Below are positions 45,100 to 57,924 of a stretch of DNA of 64,000 bases, one piece after another. The stretch's first letter is position 1, and each line of letters starts with the position of its first letter. Made by a program: the position numbers and the translations under genes. The notes beneath the pieces were generated by a model. That model was not told the origin of the DNA. It saw nothing but the letters and a program-made list of their open reading frames with translations, and did no database searches. The DNA comes from Adineta steineri (Eukaryota; Rotifera; Eurotatoria; Adinetida; Adinetidae): contig CAJNOI010000021.1 in NCBI GenBank assembly GCA_905250115.1, positions 627,895-691,894 of the forward strand, given 5' to 3'.

Positions 45100-47945
45100 T
45101 AATTTTTCTATTATTCTAAAAAAGAAATTTTATACGTAATTCATAATCCATATTTACACCATATTATATTTCAAAATCATGGATTCAAATAAATTTTAAA
45201 GAAAAAAATTATTAACATTTACTTTTTTACCAAATTGTGTTGAATATTTTTACTAAAATCAACAGAGATATGTTTGGCAATGTTGCAAAAAAAAATGTGC
45301 ACATATGATGACAAATTCAGTATAATTTGTTTCTTTTTCTTTTGCATTATGTACATCAGAATGGCGATAAAAAAACAAACAAATCCGTTGTCAACTGCTA
45401 AAAGCGACCATGTGCAAAAGAAATGAAATGTTGATTTTGTTAACAATTGTTATAAAGTATTATTTTGCACAACTTTCTCATCCGCATATAATAGGTTCAC
45501 ATCTTGAAGTTTCGTACTTTTTAATGACTAGATGTTCTTCGAATAAAGCTATCGACACTTTTGCGCAGAAGTTAGAATGGGTGATTCAGAAGTGGTGACT
45601 CATTTTAAATAGTAAACGTTTCTTTAGTAAAACATGCTCCGTAAAATGGCTTTTGACTAACTCTGTTAGCTCTTTTATTAAACTGAGGACTCAGTTCACC
45701 TATATAATCAGTTAAAATCATTAGAATATTATTTTAAAATGTTAAACACGCTTACTTGACAGGGTAGGGTGTGGGTGTGGAAGAAGAAGAAAGAAAAGGT
45801 CGACTTTAATGAATTATATCGAATAATAGTTGATTCGAATAAGAAAAATCTACTTAGAATCAATTGACAACTATTATGTTTAATTGATTTTTGTATAAGT
45901 GATATCATTATTGAAGTATAGTAAATCTAAATCTTGTACTTCATTCGATTTCAGAATTTTACCAAAACAATGAGTTCAGCTCTTTTGAAAATTATATGCA
46001 TTTATTTTAAAAAACACGAATTACTTCCAGTTCTTATCGTATACTAACGCTTTGTTTGTTATTTAGGTCCAGGTTGTTATACATGCCAAAACGTTATAAA
46101 TGTTTACAGTTCACATTTCTGGAGTCACGATACTTCTACATTTCAGCAGTGTAATGGATAACAAAAAAATAGTTTTTTCATAGTTCTATTAAAATCGTGA
46201 CAGCAAAACGACTTGGCAGAGACACTTCTCGTAACATGAAACCTTTTTTCTCTTCCTGTCTTCTTAATTTTAATTGAGAGAGAAAGAGATAGTTGCAAAT
46301 TTATTTACATTCATTTTATTTACTGAAATTAATTTTGTCTTATTACATTATCTGCTTTTGTACTTTATATACAATCAGTTCAAAACTTTTATTTTTATTT
46401 TTGCAATTCTATTTTGCTTATGAATCATAATTATCAGATAAATTTAAAATTCGAGAAAATAATACATAGAAAATATTCTTTAAGTCAAAAGCCCGCCGTC
46501 GAGTTTGAAATGTAATGATAGTCAAATATTATGTATAAAGCATTTTAGAGTAAATGCAAGATTTTTGATTAAAATTAAAAAAATAAGTGTAACAATGAAC
46601 TTTATTAATACATCAACAATTGATTTATTTTGTTAAATTAAATACCACCATTATAACTAGTAAGATAACAAAACAATATACAATGATGATAATTCTCAAA
46701 TCTAAACTATGGTAACCCATCTCTTCGCAACCAGTTTTATAATTATACATATATAATGCTGTATCTCTTTCTTTTTATATAATCAAAACCATTTGTTGAT
46801 ATATATTGATGAGAATTCATATTTTTTAATTAAAAAAATGTATGCAACGCATATTTTTATAAATAACTTCAACTGTTATTATATGTACATATGAATGTGT
46901 CGAGAGTAAAGTATATTTTTTTAGTTGCGATATAAAGAAGGAGAAATATAGTTGTCTTTACGCATGAGTACTCTATAGAGAGAACGAAAAAAATTTCTTT
47001 TGTATTCACTCTTATTTTATATTCGTAGTTGATTATTCACATTGCGTCTTTACATTATTCAAACAAAGAATGTTTTTAATTTTTATTCTAAATGTTCATT
47101 AAAATTATTATCTTTCAAGTTATTATTATTTTGACATGGTAAAGTAACTTTTATGATGTAAATGCAACGTATGTACATTTCTTGTTCTTTTTAAATCCTA
47201 GTTCTATAATCTTGAGTTTAATTTTTCTTCAGTAAAATTAATATATTTGATAAAGATGTCGGTTTACATCGTTAGACAAAATTCGTTTAATACTTTATAT
47301 TAAATTTATTATCAAATAGAAATAAGATATAAGTAGTCTAGTTTATGTGGTACTATGTATAATCTTTATTAATTTTAATTTAAGGTTCTATACGTCTTTT
47401 TATACTATCAGATAAATCGCAATGGGTAGCTTATTCTAGATTATTTTTATTAGTTATATTCTTCATAATTAGTCAAATATTTTCGATGGGATTCTAATTC
47501 AATAGAACACCATACTAAGGTAGAATTTAAGTTTGATTATCATACTTTCACCGCATTACTAATGAACCCTTTTGTTTAGGATCATTATCTTCCTGTAAAC
47601 TACAAAATTTGTAAATTGAGAGAATGTGTAATAAGGTTCTATGTACAATCGATGAGATTATAGAAGTGTCTTGTAGTTTCTTAGATCCCTATTTTTCTTC
47701 AAAGAACTTCTATAGTGTGATAAAATCTTGAAAATTGTGTCTGACACATTTTTGTGACATTCGCATAGTTTTATTTTAATCATAGCACTACCATCTTTGT
47801 TCAATTTTTACGTTTTATAGAATCGTTATATATTTTGGTTATGAAGAAAAGCGTGATCCTTATTATTTTTTTTCTTTTATTCAATTATAGTGCATCTGAT
47901 GTTTTACGATGAACACGTTGTATTAACATACTAAAAATCGAAAGC
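45100..47945. other. Long AT-rich intergenic region
   Basis: About 2.8 kb without a recognisable gene on either strand. It contains one G-rich half hairpin at 45764-45783. Short open frames here have no coding character. Confidence 0.45.
45764..45783. repeat. Half copy of the telomere-like hairpin repeat (G-rich arm)
   Basis: AGGGTAGGGTGTGGGTGTGG followed by a purine-rich run and no C-rich partner. It lies upstream of the ART-TPR gene. Confidence 0.55.
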
Positions 47946-49043
47946 ATGTTTATTGGACATCGTCGATACAGAGATTTTATATGGGCTCGATATATATGTC
48001 GCTTATTCTTTATTGTTTTCATAACTACGTTTATCGTTCAATACATATTTAGAAAACTATCAACAACTAATCCAATAAGAGATGTAGATAGGTCAGTGCC
48101 GGTTACTACTAAAAAAAGTATAGTCAATCCACCACATGTTGTGTTTTCAAATCGTTATAAACGTGAATCTCTCTACATCAATCTAACGCAATGGAAACAA
48201 TCTCTTTGTAGTGAGAAAGCAGATCGTCGAGGGCCACATCAAAAAATACTCACTTATTCTATCTTTGGACCAGAATCACGCAAATTTGAAAATGAAAAAT
48301 TTACATGGGACAAACACATCGAATTGTTGACACCACTCGTGCTTGAAGCTACGCAGCTTTTTCCTGATTGGATTATTCGCTTATACGTTGATTTTCGAGG
48401 CAGTTCTGAAGCTCATAGACAAAATCTATTTCAATTCTCTAATGTCGATGTATGTGATATGCATCATTTGCCAGTATTTAATTCATCTCTACTTGATTTT
48501 CTTCCTGGAAGATTATGGCGATTTATTTGTATATTTGATCCATTTGTTGATTTTGTTCTTTCACGTGATCTTGATTCGCCATTGATCGAACGTGATCTAG
48601 ATACGATCAAACCTTGGTTGTCATCAAAAGAAGAAGACAAATTTTTTCATATAGTTCGTGATCATCCACAGCATAATACAGAAATTCTCGCAGGAACATG
48701 GGGAGCAGCACCATCTCGAGCTCGTGAAAAGCTCTTTAATTTATTTTATCCAATGTTAAAGCCACGTCTAAGTATTCGTCTCGATGGCATGGGTGATCAA
48801 TATTTTCTCACGCGCAACGTATGGCCTCACGTGCGGTCTGGTGCTCTAGTTTTTGATAGTTATCTATGTCAACTCTATGGTGGTCAACCTTTTCCTTCTC
48901 AACGACCGAATCCTTCGTGTTTTGTTGGTTGTTATCGACCGTGTTGCAATGGATCGAACGATGAAATCAGCTTGTATACAATCAAGATACCATGTCCTGT
49001 TGCATGTCGATCTACTGATCATCTGGATTGGACTTACTGCTAA
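47946..49043 (+). CDS. Type II membrane glycosyltransferase-like protein, single exon
   Basis: A complete frame of 365 residues. A basic N-terminus (GHRRYRDFIWARYICR) precedes one membrane helix at about residues 17-34 (LFFIVFITTFIVQYIF), the pattern of a Golgi type II enzyme. The lumenal domain has KILTYSIFGPESRKF, then DWIIRLYVDFR, and LSRDLDSPL, which looks like a DxD metal/nucleotide-sugar motif. ILAGTWGAAPSR and DGMGDQYFLTRNVWP follow, patterns seen in GT-A-type transferases. The C-terminus is Cys-rich (CFVGCYRPCCNGS). Donor sugar and acceptor are unknown. Absence of introns may reflect the family's history here. Confidence 0.75.
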   Translation: MFIGHRRYRDFIWARYICRLFFIVFITTFIVQYIFRKLSTTNPIRDVDRSVPVTTKKSIVNPPHVVFSNRYKRESLYINLTQWKQSLCSEKADRRGPHQKILTYSIFGPESRKFENEKFTWDKHIELLTPLVLEATQLFPDWIIRLYVDFRGSSEAHRQNLFQFSNVDVCDMHHLPVFNSSLLDFLPGRLWRFICIFDPFVDFVLSRDLDSPLIERDLDTIKPWLSSKEEDKFFHIVRDHPQHNTEILAGTWGAAPSRAREKLFNLFYPMLKPRLSIRLDGMGDQYFLTRNVWPHVRSGALVFDSYLCQLYGGQPFPSQRPNPSCFVGCYRPCCNGSNDEISLYTIKIPCPVACRSTDHLDWTYC

Positions 49044-50011
49044 TTAGTATGCATTCTTTTTAAGTCAGCATGTACGACTAGATAAATAAATGTAGAGGAT
49101 AAGAATGAAGTAAAATTGTGAATGAATTGAAACTTAAATGATAGTTTAAATATTTACTTTATTACGGGCACTCATTTACACTATGAAAATAAATATTATC
49201 AACAGAATGGGTTTTATTTTGTTATATAATTCAGCGAGAAAGGTCTTGAAGTTTTGAGTGTTATAACCTTTGAATTAACATATCTCTCTTTTTTGCATAG
49301 CAATAAGTTATACTTAAGAACAGGTGAGTGAAATGACTGTCCATATCCTATTTTAACAGTACAATAAAACTTTCGTGATATATAGTCAAATACTTAGCTG
49401 TTAGTATATAATGCAGATAAAATATCTGGCATTTTGATTTTATTGTCAGTATATTCATAAAAGAAACCGACAGATCTAAATAAACTGATTAAAGTAACTT
49501 TTAAATATCACGTAGAATTAATAATATTCCGAAGAAACCTTTCTATACTCGCTTTTGTCTTATAAAATCACGCTACTTTTAGTATTTGCGTATATGAAAT
49601 AAATAAAGAACAGAAACTTCGAAATATCTTGAGTAGTTATAATAATGCATCTATTCAGATTATATAGTCTCACCTTTGTCAAATCTAAGCAATATGTGAA
49701 ATATACAAAACCTAATTAATAATTGTAATGAAAAAAACAATTTTTTATTTTATCAAATAATTTGAAGTAAAAGCATTTTTTGCACTCAAAATCATAGTTC
49801 GTTTAAAAACGTGTGTTACGAGTCATTCCTTGTGCAACGACACGTGCACATGTATATTCAGTACAGTCTATTAACGATCGACGTCAATATGATGTATATC
49901 AATCGGTGTTTACCATCAAAAACCCTGAAATATCAACAGGACGTTAATTATCTATTTTCAATATAACCAAAAATAACGATTGCATTTATTTTTCATATCA
50001 AAAAAAAAATA
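49044..50011. other. Intergenic region
   Basis: AT-rich with no visible gene. It separates the glycosyltransferase-like gene from the F-box gene on the same strand. Confidence 0.45.
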
Positions 50012-52109
50012 ATGTTAAAACGTACAGTTTCAAATATTTTGTCCATTGAAATTTGGCATGAGATTTTTACATATCTTTCAGCGGTTGATATATTTAATGC
50101 ATTTACAAATATAAATTCTTATTTTAATTCAATTTTATCCAATTATAATCAATATAATATTAATTTTCAATCATGTCTTAAAACACATTTTGATTTAATA
50201 TGTGGTCATATTCAACCAAATCAAATTCTTTCACTTACACTTTCAAATAGTAATGATACACCAGGTCAATTTGAATTATTTATAGCAAAATTTAATATTA
50301 AAAGTTTAACTTGTCTTCATTCATTAACATTAATTGAAATTGATCCAACATGTTTAATTCCATTAATTATTTCTCTCAATGAAATACAAAATCAGATCAC
50401 ATCATTTTCTATAATCAATTGTTTTGATTCATATAATTTAAATTCTACTGAACTAGCAATAATGCAATTATTTTTTCGTCAACTAGAAAAATTAGTTATA
50501 AGTAATGCACGTTATATGACGAGAAATAATGATCAACTAGGCAATCTTCGACATTTATCTATTCAACAATGTAATATGAATGATTTAGAACATATTTTTC
50601 ATTTAACACCATCACTTTATTCACTTGAACTTACAATTTGCCGAGAAAGTGGTTTCTGGATACCTGTTGATGATATTCCATTAAAGTTAAAACGAATCGT
50701 ACTTAACACACGTAAGATATATGTTCAGAAATAATCTTGAAGTAGATCATAGGGCAAAAAATTTATCTATTTAAGTTATTGATAATCCTGGTATTAGATA
50801 AAACTATTGAAATCTATCGTTAACATTTATAGATGAGTTTTTACACTATAGAACTTAGTTTAATAGTAGATTGAGTGCATTATAGACAAAAGTCATATAT
50901 TCCCGAAGATTCATTTAGTATGGATATTGTATCCAGTTTATTACATTCTAGAAATATAAAGATAAAAAAATAAGTAAAATTTCGCGGATCGTTTTATGTA
51001 TTTAACTTTTCTTCCCGTTCGTAACAATTTATGACTTCTGAAGAAATGAAAATCACATGAGATAATTTTTTATGTTCTATCATTAATAGTTTCATATGAT
51101 AAATATTGATTGATGTTTACTCGTTTATATAGATATACAAATGTCAATGATTGATATCAAAGAATTTCTCTCTAAAACATCACAATTAAAATATTTCGAA
51201 TTACAAACAAATATTAGAGATTTAATATTCAATGGTGATGAATGGATATCATTAGTAGAAAATCTTATTACATTTGATTTTAAATTTCGAATTTCAAAAG
51301 CAATTATTCATCCAAATGCTTTTATAAATTCTTTTCGTACAACATTTTGGATCGAAGAAAAACGATGGTTTATAGCTTATGATGAAGAACAATCACTTGT
51401 ATATACTGTACCTCGTTTTGTTGAAAAATGTGCTGAATATCATATTTATTCTTCTTTTGAACCACCTAGTCATACAACAATCGATATAAATACTCCATTT
51501 TTTTATGATAATATTAATGAACTTACTATTAATCAATGTTTATGCAGATCATTACCTTTTTATCGTTTTACTAATATTACTAGACTTTCATTTTCAGGTG
51601 AAATACCATTCGATCAATTACATTCTATTGTTGACTTATCTAATGTTTATTATTTAAAATTACCTGAAATTATTTCTATTAAAGATTTAAAAAGAATTTT
51701 TCCAAATGTTTTTCCTCGTGTTCAACATCTTTATCTTCGTTCATTACCTATTGGTCATTCATGGAGACATTCAATTATTATGAAACAAATTCGTATACTT
51801 CATATTCAAACTATAAACTGTGCGTCACAATTATGTCAACAATTTCCTAATATTGAACGTTTATATGTTGATTGTGTAAAATCATATCGACAAATTCGTT
51901 GGATAATTCATCGATTAAAACCACAATTATCTTACATGTCATTAAGTTGGTTAAATAATCAACCAAAGCAATTATCATTTCGACTGTTTCATAAATGGCT
52001 TAAAAAACAACAACAATATCAAACTTATCGTAGTCATATTGGTTCTTTTTCTTGTATTTATCTATGGATAAATAATGAATTGAATGAAGAGTATACAAAA
52101 TATATTTAA
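50012..52109 (+). CDS. F-box protein with leucine-rich segments, 2 exons
   Basis: Exons 50012-50711 and 51133-52109 join in phase 1 to 558 residues. The N-terminal 45 residues are an F-box-like motif (LSIEIWHEIFTYLSAVDIFN, then AFTNINSYFNSIL), which would bind Skp1 in an SCF-type ubiquitin ligase. The rest has irregular leucine-rich strands (LRHLSIQQCNMNDLEHIF, FPRVQHLYLRSLP, FPNIERLYVDCVKSYRQIRW) likely to bind a substrate. It ends in the acidic tail ELNEEYTKYI. The 421-bp intron is long for this window. The C-terminal half resembles the broken piece at 22.07-22.52 kb. Confidence 0.8.
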
Positions 52110-52880
52110 TTTCATAGATTGGATGAATCATTATTTTATAAATCAAACTTCATAATTTAATACTATATTTTAATAAAAATAAAATCTTTTTCTTTTATAC
52201 AAGCAGATATATGTTAAATCATTTTGTCTTATCAAAACGATTATTTTTTTTCCATCTAAAAAGAATATTATCGTATGGCACATATGTAATTTTCAGAGGA
52301 AAAAATAAATTAAATACGCTTAGCTACATTCGATTTGTACGCATTATTTCAATTCAATTAGTTTTCAATTGATAAGAACAATATAAGCTTCTATCAAATA
52401 TTTTTTGATAACTTTCAAGCTTTGATAAGGCCTTCTAAAACCTTTTTCTGTTTCATTTTAATTGCGATAGTTATTTTATATTTTAAAAACAAAACTAATC
52501 TTCTTCTATTACTATTTTTTATTTCATATAGGAAAATTTTGTTGATAGAAGGATTCTATTTTATATTGAATATAAAGAAAAAAAAAGGAATGGATATCAT
52601 TCGATGCTCTATTAATTTAATAGCATCCATAGATATGTTGAAACAGAATTGTAGATTATTCTCCCTTACATAGAGTACTTTTTCACTGTTTTTACTCTGT
52701 ATACGAACATATTGTTATAACGACTTACCATAGTATCTGTCATTGGTTCTCTTATCTGTTGCTGATTTTATATTGTTTACATCGTTGTATAATTGTCAAC
52801 ATCCGACTTTTATAAAATTTCTTTGCAAATGAGAGTTGAAAAAAAATAAAAGGATGTTTTATCAATTTTAGATTTTCAAT
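52110..52880. other. Intergenic region
   Basis: AT-rich. Open frames between 52422 and 52673 lack coding character. It probably includes the promoter of the small secreted protein. Confidence 0.4.
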
Positions 52881-53147
52881 ATGTTGTTTATTTTATTACT
52901 TTTAATTACAACAGTTGCTGCTCGTCCTCAGACGACTTTTCCAAGTAGTACTACGCCTTTCATGACGTATGATAGTGTACTTGGTTATTCTTGTCACTCG
53001 GATACGAATTGCGGTGGTTTAGTTGGTAATTCAAGATGTCTAAATGGTATATGTGCTTGTCAACCTGGATATGTTCCACAAGGAATTATGAATTGCGTAT
53101 ATGCTGGAAGTATGAATATAGTTTTTCTTTTATTTATTATATCATAA
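52881..53147 (+). CDS. Small secreted cysteine-rich protein (EB/EGF-like)
   Basis: 88 residues with a clear signal peptide (MLFILLLLITTVAARPQ), a Ser/Thr-rich linker and one six-Cys module: YSCHSDTNCGGLVGNSRC, then LNGICACQPGYVP and MNCVYAG. The spacing resembles EB or EGF-like modules. Read through, the protein ends in a hydrophobic tail (SMNIVFLLFIIS). A GTATGA donor after AGA-type sequence and a TTTCTAG acceptor at 53169 would instead give a short hydrophilic end (NDKTTMN). The two ends would make a membrane-linked or a soluble form. Confidence 0.65.
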   Translation: MLFILLLLITTVAARPQTTFPSSTTPFMTYDSVLGYSCHSDTNCGGLVGNSRCLNGICACQPGYVPQGIMNCVYAGSMNIVFLLFIIS

Positions 53148-54899
53148 ATTAAATGTAATTATTTCTAGATGATAAAACAACAATGAATTAAAGGTTATAA
53201 TGACGTAAATATTATAACTATTATCCCCTTTATTTAATTCATAAGTTTAATAAAGCAACGTTTTCAAAAACTAAAGAATGTCTGGTATATTTTTTCTGAA
53301 TAACGAACACTACACATTCGATAGTTATCAGTATTGATATTGTATATTTCGAATGAATAACAAGAGCATGCTATTGATTAAACTAAGGATTAGATATGTC
53401 CAGTACTCGTTTTAAATCAATACAAAGTATATACACATATATATTAAACTTCTAATCAACACTAGGATGCCATCGATTTCGAAATACGACCTGAAAGGAG
53501 TGTTGGAATGTATATATTAAATTTAACTTTTTCGAATAAGAAAGCCTGAAGAATTATTAACATACATAATTTTTTTGTATTAGAAAATATTCATATACAA
53601 TCTACAACTTTTGAGATGAATCTTAAATATTTATAAGTTTTCTTGAATTGTGGTATATTTTTATTATCTTAGTTTCCGAATGATGATTTTCTTCTTTATT
53701 CTTTTTCTAAGGTGCCGATAAAGCGTTTTTAGAGTAAAAATTTTGTTGTTGCTCTTTTTTCACATCGTTCGATAGAGATTTAAATACCATTTTTTTGCTA
53801 GTTCAGGATCATAAACTGAATTTAGAAAACATTTTTAGACTTAACATGTAATGCTGAATCTAAAAAAATTTGACACAATTTGAGGAAGAATGCAGTTTCC
53901 GCCAAAAATGACAGCTCTTAAGCATTTCATATTTTTTGACTAGAAAAGAGTTTTTGCTAAGGTAAAAAAGTAAATATTTATGATCAGCAGCTAAAACTCT
54001 ACCGAACGATGTACAAAAATATAAGTCGATTGAAAAACAATGCTTTGTTTCTGTAAAAAATTTTTACTCATATTTACTGTTAGGATCACAGTTTTTCGCA
54101 TAATAAAAAAAAAGAACTTATTCTTATCGGCATTCAGTTAATACAACTGTTCAACTTCTAAACTCAATTGCTTCACAAATCAATAAACTATATCGCACTA
54201 CTACATTATGTATTTTGTATGATATTTCAGACTGATCAAATATAAACTTCCAATTGTACAACATGTTTTCAAATATTCGTTGTATGTTAAAGCGAGTTTT
54301 AATTGATCATATTACGTACATAATGGTTGGAAACATATCAAGAAAATAATATAATAACAAAACAAAAAATTCAATGTCGTATAAAAATATATTCTAAGGA
54401 AAATTGCTATTACATCACATTTACAACATCGAAACTAATATAAATTCAATGCTATTATTAATTATTTAAATAGTTTTAATGAATCATCATGTTTATAATA
54501 AAAGGGTATATATGTACTCTTTTACCTGATCCTGTTTTGTTTTTGTTTAAGAACTAAATTATTCGAGATAAAATTCTTTCCATATTCAAAATCAAACATA
54601 GTTAAAAAGCAAGCACAAACCTTACATTTTACATATTTATATTTTATTATAACAGATTTTACAAATACAAAGAGAATACATGTTGGTATTTGTTAGTGGG
54701 ATCATCAAATTTTTTTCTCTTTTCATACTATAGTATATAATACTCATATTTTCTACGTTTATTTCAAATTTATTATTTCATTTTTCTACCTTCGAAAAGG
54801 AGTAAGTAGTCTATTTTATAATTATACATAGAATATTAATATTTACAGTTTATTTCTAGTATCAAAAATCAATTTATTGATATTGTAATTCTACACTAG
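53148..54899. other. AT-rich stretch without a recognised gene
   Basis: About 1.75 kb. I see no coding region. The last 300 bases may contain the missing 5' part of the exon fragment that follows, but no convincing exon or start is found. Confidence 0.35.
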
Positions 54900-55161
54900 C
54901 GATTTTGTCAATGGTTGCGATTATGGTCGACATTGTACTTCATTAAAAAGCAAAATTTATCAATTAAAAATCACATTTGGTGATAAAGAATCACATTACG
55001 CTATATTTGATTTTCAAGCTAATTATAAAGTTGCCGAATATATGAATGTAGCACATGGTGGTACTGAAGCTGAACTTGAAATAAATCTTACATTCAATAC
55101 TCATATAGGAAACTATGCTTGTTATGGTCGAAAATATGTTAAAGTATCTTTTGTCGATTAG
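54900..55161 (+). pseudogene. Isolated 3' exon of an unknown gene
   Basis: After a TACACTAG acceptor the frame is open to TAG at 55159-55161. It encodes DFVNGCDYGRHCTSLKSKIY, YAIFDFQANYKVAEYMNVAH, and ELEINLTFNTHIGNYACYGR, ending KYVKVSFVD. It looks like a beta-rich domain with paired Cys. No 5' exons are convincing. Further coding-like sequence in another context follows (TLEGKGAVVTCKILKYRFPE at about 55245-55310), suggesting a decayed multi-exon gene. The family is not recognised. Confidence 0.4.
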
Positions 55162-55860
55162 ATATATAAAACTCCTGATGTACCGATATTAAAACACAAT
55201 GATGCTATTGATTTTCATTTTTGTTAAATTATATTTTTCCAAAGATACAACATTAGAAGGAAAAGGTGCTGTTGTTACATGCAAAATATTGAAATATCGA
55301 TTTCCCGAACATTAGTCATAAATTGTAGGAGATTATCATAGCATGAACAATATCTAATTATTCTAATATTCATATTGCTTATGTTCAGAATTTTTTTTAT
55401 TATTAATTATCTTGTCAAAAGAGAATGTTTTTTTTTGTTATATTGCAATGTATTATCATAACTTATCAATAAATAAAATATAATATTGAAGTTGAAAGAA
55501 CAACTGTACAAAAGAGGGTGTGGGTGGAAGATAGAGAAAAGACACCCAGACCCTGATATTTTAAGTCTTTTTGTTTTGTACTTATTTACCTTTTCCATGA
55601 GCCATGTACGTTATGTTTCACGCATCATAGTGTGTCTGATGATAATTCCAGATAAGTGATCGAAAGCTCACACATTTTCTTCATTACAATAAATTCATAC
55701 TGAAGATATGATTTTCCCGGCAGTTATTCATTTTCTATTATCACATACATGTGAATTGGTTAAAATAATCAATCGATAAGGTTCTTTAACAATGAACTGA
55801 TTATAACAATATAGTTCTCATAATAATTAATATTAAGTCTACTTCGTTTCAACTTCAATC
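55162..55860. other. Intergenic region before the assembly gap
   Basis: AT-rich, with a coding-like scrap near 55245-55314 and a hairpin repeat at 55513-55554. No gene is called. Confidence 0.35.
55513..55554. repeat. Telomere-like hairpin repeat copy, short
   Basis: AGAGGGTGTGGGTGG on the left and ACACCCAGACCCT on the right, with a purine-rich loop. Confidence 0.65.
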
Positions 55861-55989
55861 TTACGATCGATACTTAATATTTATAACTATATAAATACAA
55901 AAAAAAATGAATGTAATAAAGTAGAAGTACTATTTGAAACACAATGTTTTGTATACAATCGTAAATATAAGTATTACTTTTCAATAGAC
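55861..55989. repeat. Dispersed duplicate, copy B (partner at 21791-21918)
   Basis: Starts TTACGA and ends TTTTCAATAGAC, nearly identical to the segment at 21791. It runs directly into the run of N, so the true length of the duplication is unknown. Confidence 0.75.
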
Positions 55990-56089
55990 NNNNNNNNNNN
56001 NNNNNNNNNNNNNNNNNNNNNNNNNNNNNNNNNNNNNNNNNNNNNNNNNNNNNNNNNNNNNNNNNNNNNNNNNNNNNNNNNNNNNNNNN
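55990..56089. other. Assembly gap of 100 N
   Basis: Exactly 100 N, a conventional gap length, so the real distance is unknown. A repeated segment lies on its left edge and the interior of a coding exon on its right edge. Confidence 0.98.
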
Positions 56090-56785
56090 CAATTTGATTT
56101 AAATTATCCTTCACAATTAAATCAAATAATAAGTCAAGAGCAATCTGAAGAATCAATAAATGAAATAAATCTTTCAACTAACATATCATTTATTGAAAAA
56201 TTCAAAATAATTATTTGTTTATTATGTGCAATTATTATACTTGTAATATTTGTTATTGGAGAGATTTTTCAAGACACTTTAAATGATGAAAAATGTTTTG
56301 CTTTGGTTGCTATTAGAGTTATAATGATTATTATTGGAATTGTTTTGAATGTTTTATTTTGTTCTACAACAAATTCTAGACGTTTTAGTCGGATTAAAGA
56401 ACAAATTGAAATTGAGTCAACAAACTATTCTGATCAATCAATCGATTGGAATATTAATAAAATAAAAAATTTCTCAAAATTTAATCGAAAAGATTCTTTC
56501 AATTTTATTGATTATAATGTAAGATATTTTTATCTATTTATGCTCTTTGTGTTTCCCAGAGAGAAGAGGAAAGAGAAGTTAATCAATTCTTGATAAGATA
56601 TAGCTCCTATGACCTTCTATACATAAAGATGACATCAAAGATTCCACCGAATTCTTCATAATGATGATCTTCCAAAATATGAAAGTATTGAATTTAATCA
56701 AAATGATGTTGATTATCATTCAACATCAAATGAAGAAGAACAAGAACAAATTTCTCCTCCATCATATTCCAGTCTCTGTACATAA
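56090..56785 (+). CDS. Two-TM protein with PPxY tail (5' end in gap; frame partly unresolved)
   Basis: Directly after the gap, 56090-56520 is open: an acidic N-part (QLNQIISQEQSEESINEINL), TM1 (KIIICLLCAIIILVIFVIGEIF), a short loop, TM2 (VIMIIIGIVLNVLFC) and a cytoplasmic stretch rich in Ile/Glu/Asn. It ends at a GTAAGA donor after DYN. A further coding piece (HNDDLPKYESIEFNQNDVDY, ending ISPPSYSSLCT) stops at TAA near 56785. The TTTCCCAG acceptor gives a different frame, so either a second intron or a frameshift exists. PPSY would be a WW-domain ligand. The start lies in the gap and the family is unknown. Confidence 0.45.
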
Positions 56786-57924
56786 TTTTGTTCTAAATGT
56801 CAAACAACAAGAAAAAGATTCTTTCCATAAATCTTGTTTATCATGTCATCAAATATTTGATCGAGACCAAGGACATCTGAAATCTAATCATTTTCCAAAC
56901 GTGTTACACTGGAAATTAAATAACAATTAACTTTCGATTTTCTAAAGAATTATTTTTGTTTAAATTATTAGATAAAACTTTTAAATTCAATGTCACGATT
57001 AATATTTGAACTTGTTCACTAACGAGAAACGTCTTCCACGAGTACGGGCAAAGTTTGACAATAATACGTTATGTATATGAAGAAAAATAATGTTCTATAG
57101 GAAGAATTTGATATCTAAATTGTTGTGCTAATCGTCGTCATACAGTAAGCATGTACCGACACAAACAAGAAATAGATTTATTATCTTTCCATAAAGAAAG
57201 TCATTAACCGACTAAGATGTTTTGCCGTTTGTCTTGATTGAGTCATTTAATGAATGTCATTGACAAAGAATATTGTATATACGCATAACGATAGATAATT
57301 TGTTTGTCACTAACATAAGACAACAGAACAAGAAAAGATTATTAGGGAGCTAGACAATATACATAATATATCATATCGACATGCCCGTTGATGTACAATA
57401 AGACCTTGTAAGATTAATTATTTTTTGTTTTCTTTTTTTTGTACAATATGATTTTTTATGAGTATTCCAGTGTTAAAGTTCAATATGAAATCTATTGTAA
57501 TTTTCAGAATATAAATCACATTCGGATTGTACTGAAAGCTGTTATAGGGTTAAAAATGAGAATAAGAATGTAAATAGATAAGAAACGTGATTTTAGTTGC
57601 TACATATCGCAGAATCATAAGTTTATTCGAACTGAAAATCATTCCGTCGATAATAATTCTATAGATTTCGATAAATTTCAGATTATTTTCTGTGTTCTCT
57701 CAATGAAAAAATTCAGAAAATAATTTTTTCCTTACCGTCAATTTTGTTTGTTTGATCTAGAGGTTATGGGTTCACTAAACAATTTGTTAATTTCGTTATT
57801 GGAAGGACTAAAGTTTAGCTTATTTTTGTCATTTTATTCGAAATAGAAAATATGTCTGATTTCTAAAGATTGAACATAATATATGCTGTAGAGGAGAGAG
57901 TTTCATAAATATTAGCAATACGAA
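56786..57924. other. Intergenic region
   Basis: AT-rich, with no recognised gene. It probably includes the promoter of the following membrane-protein gene. Confidence 0.4.
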
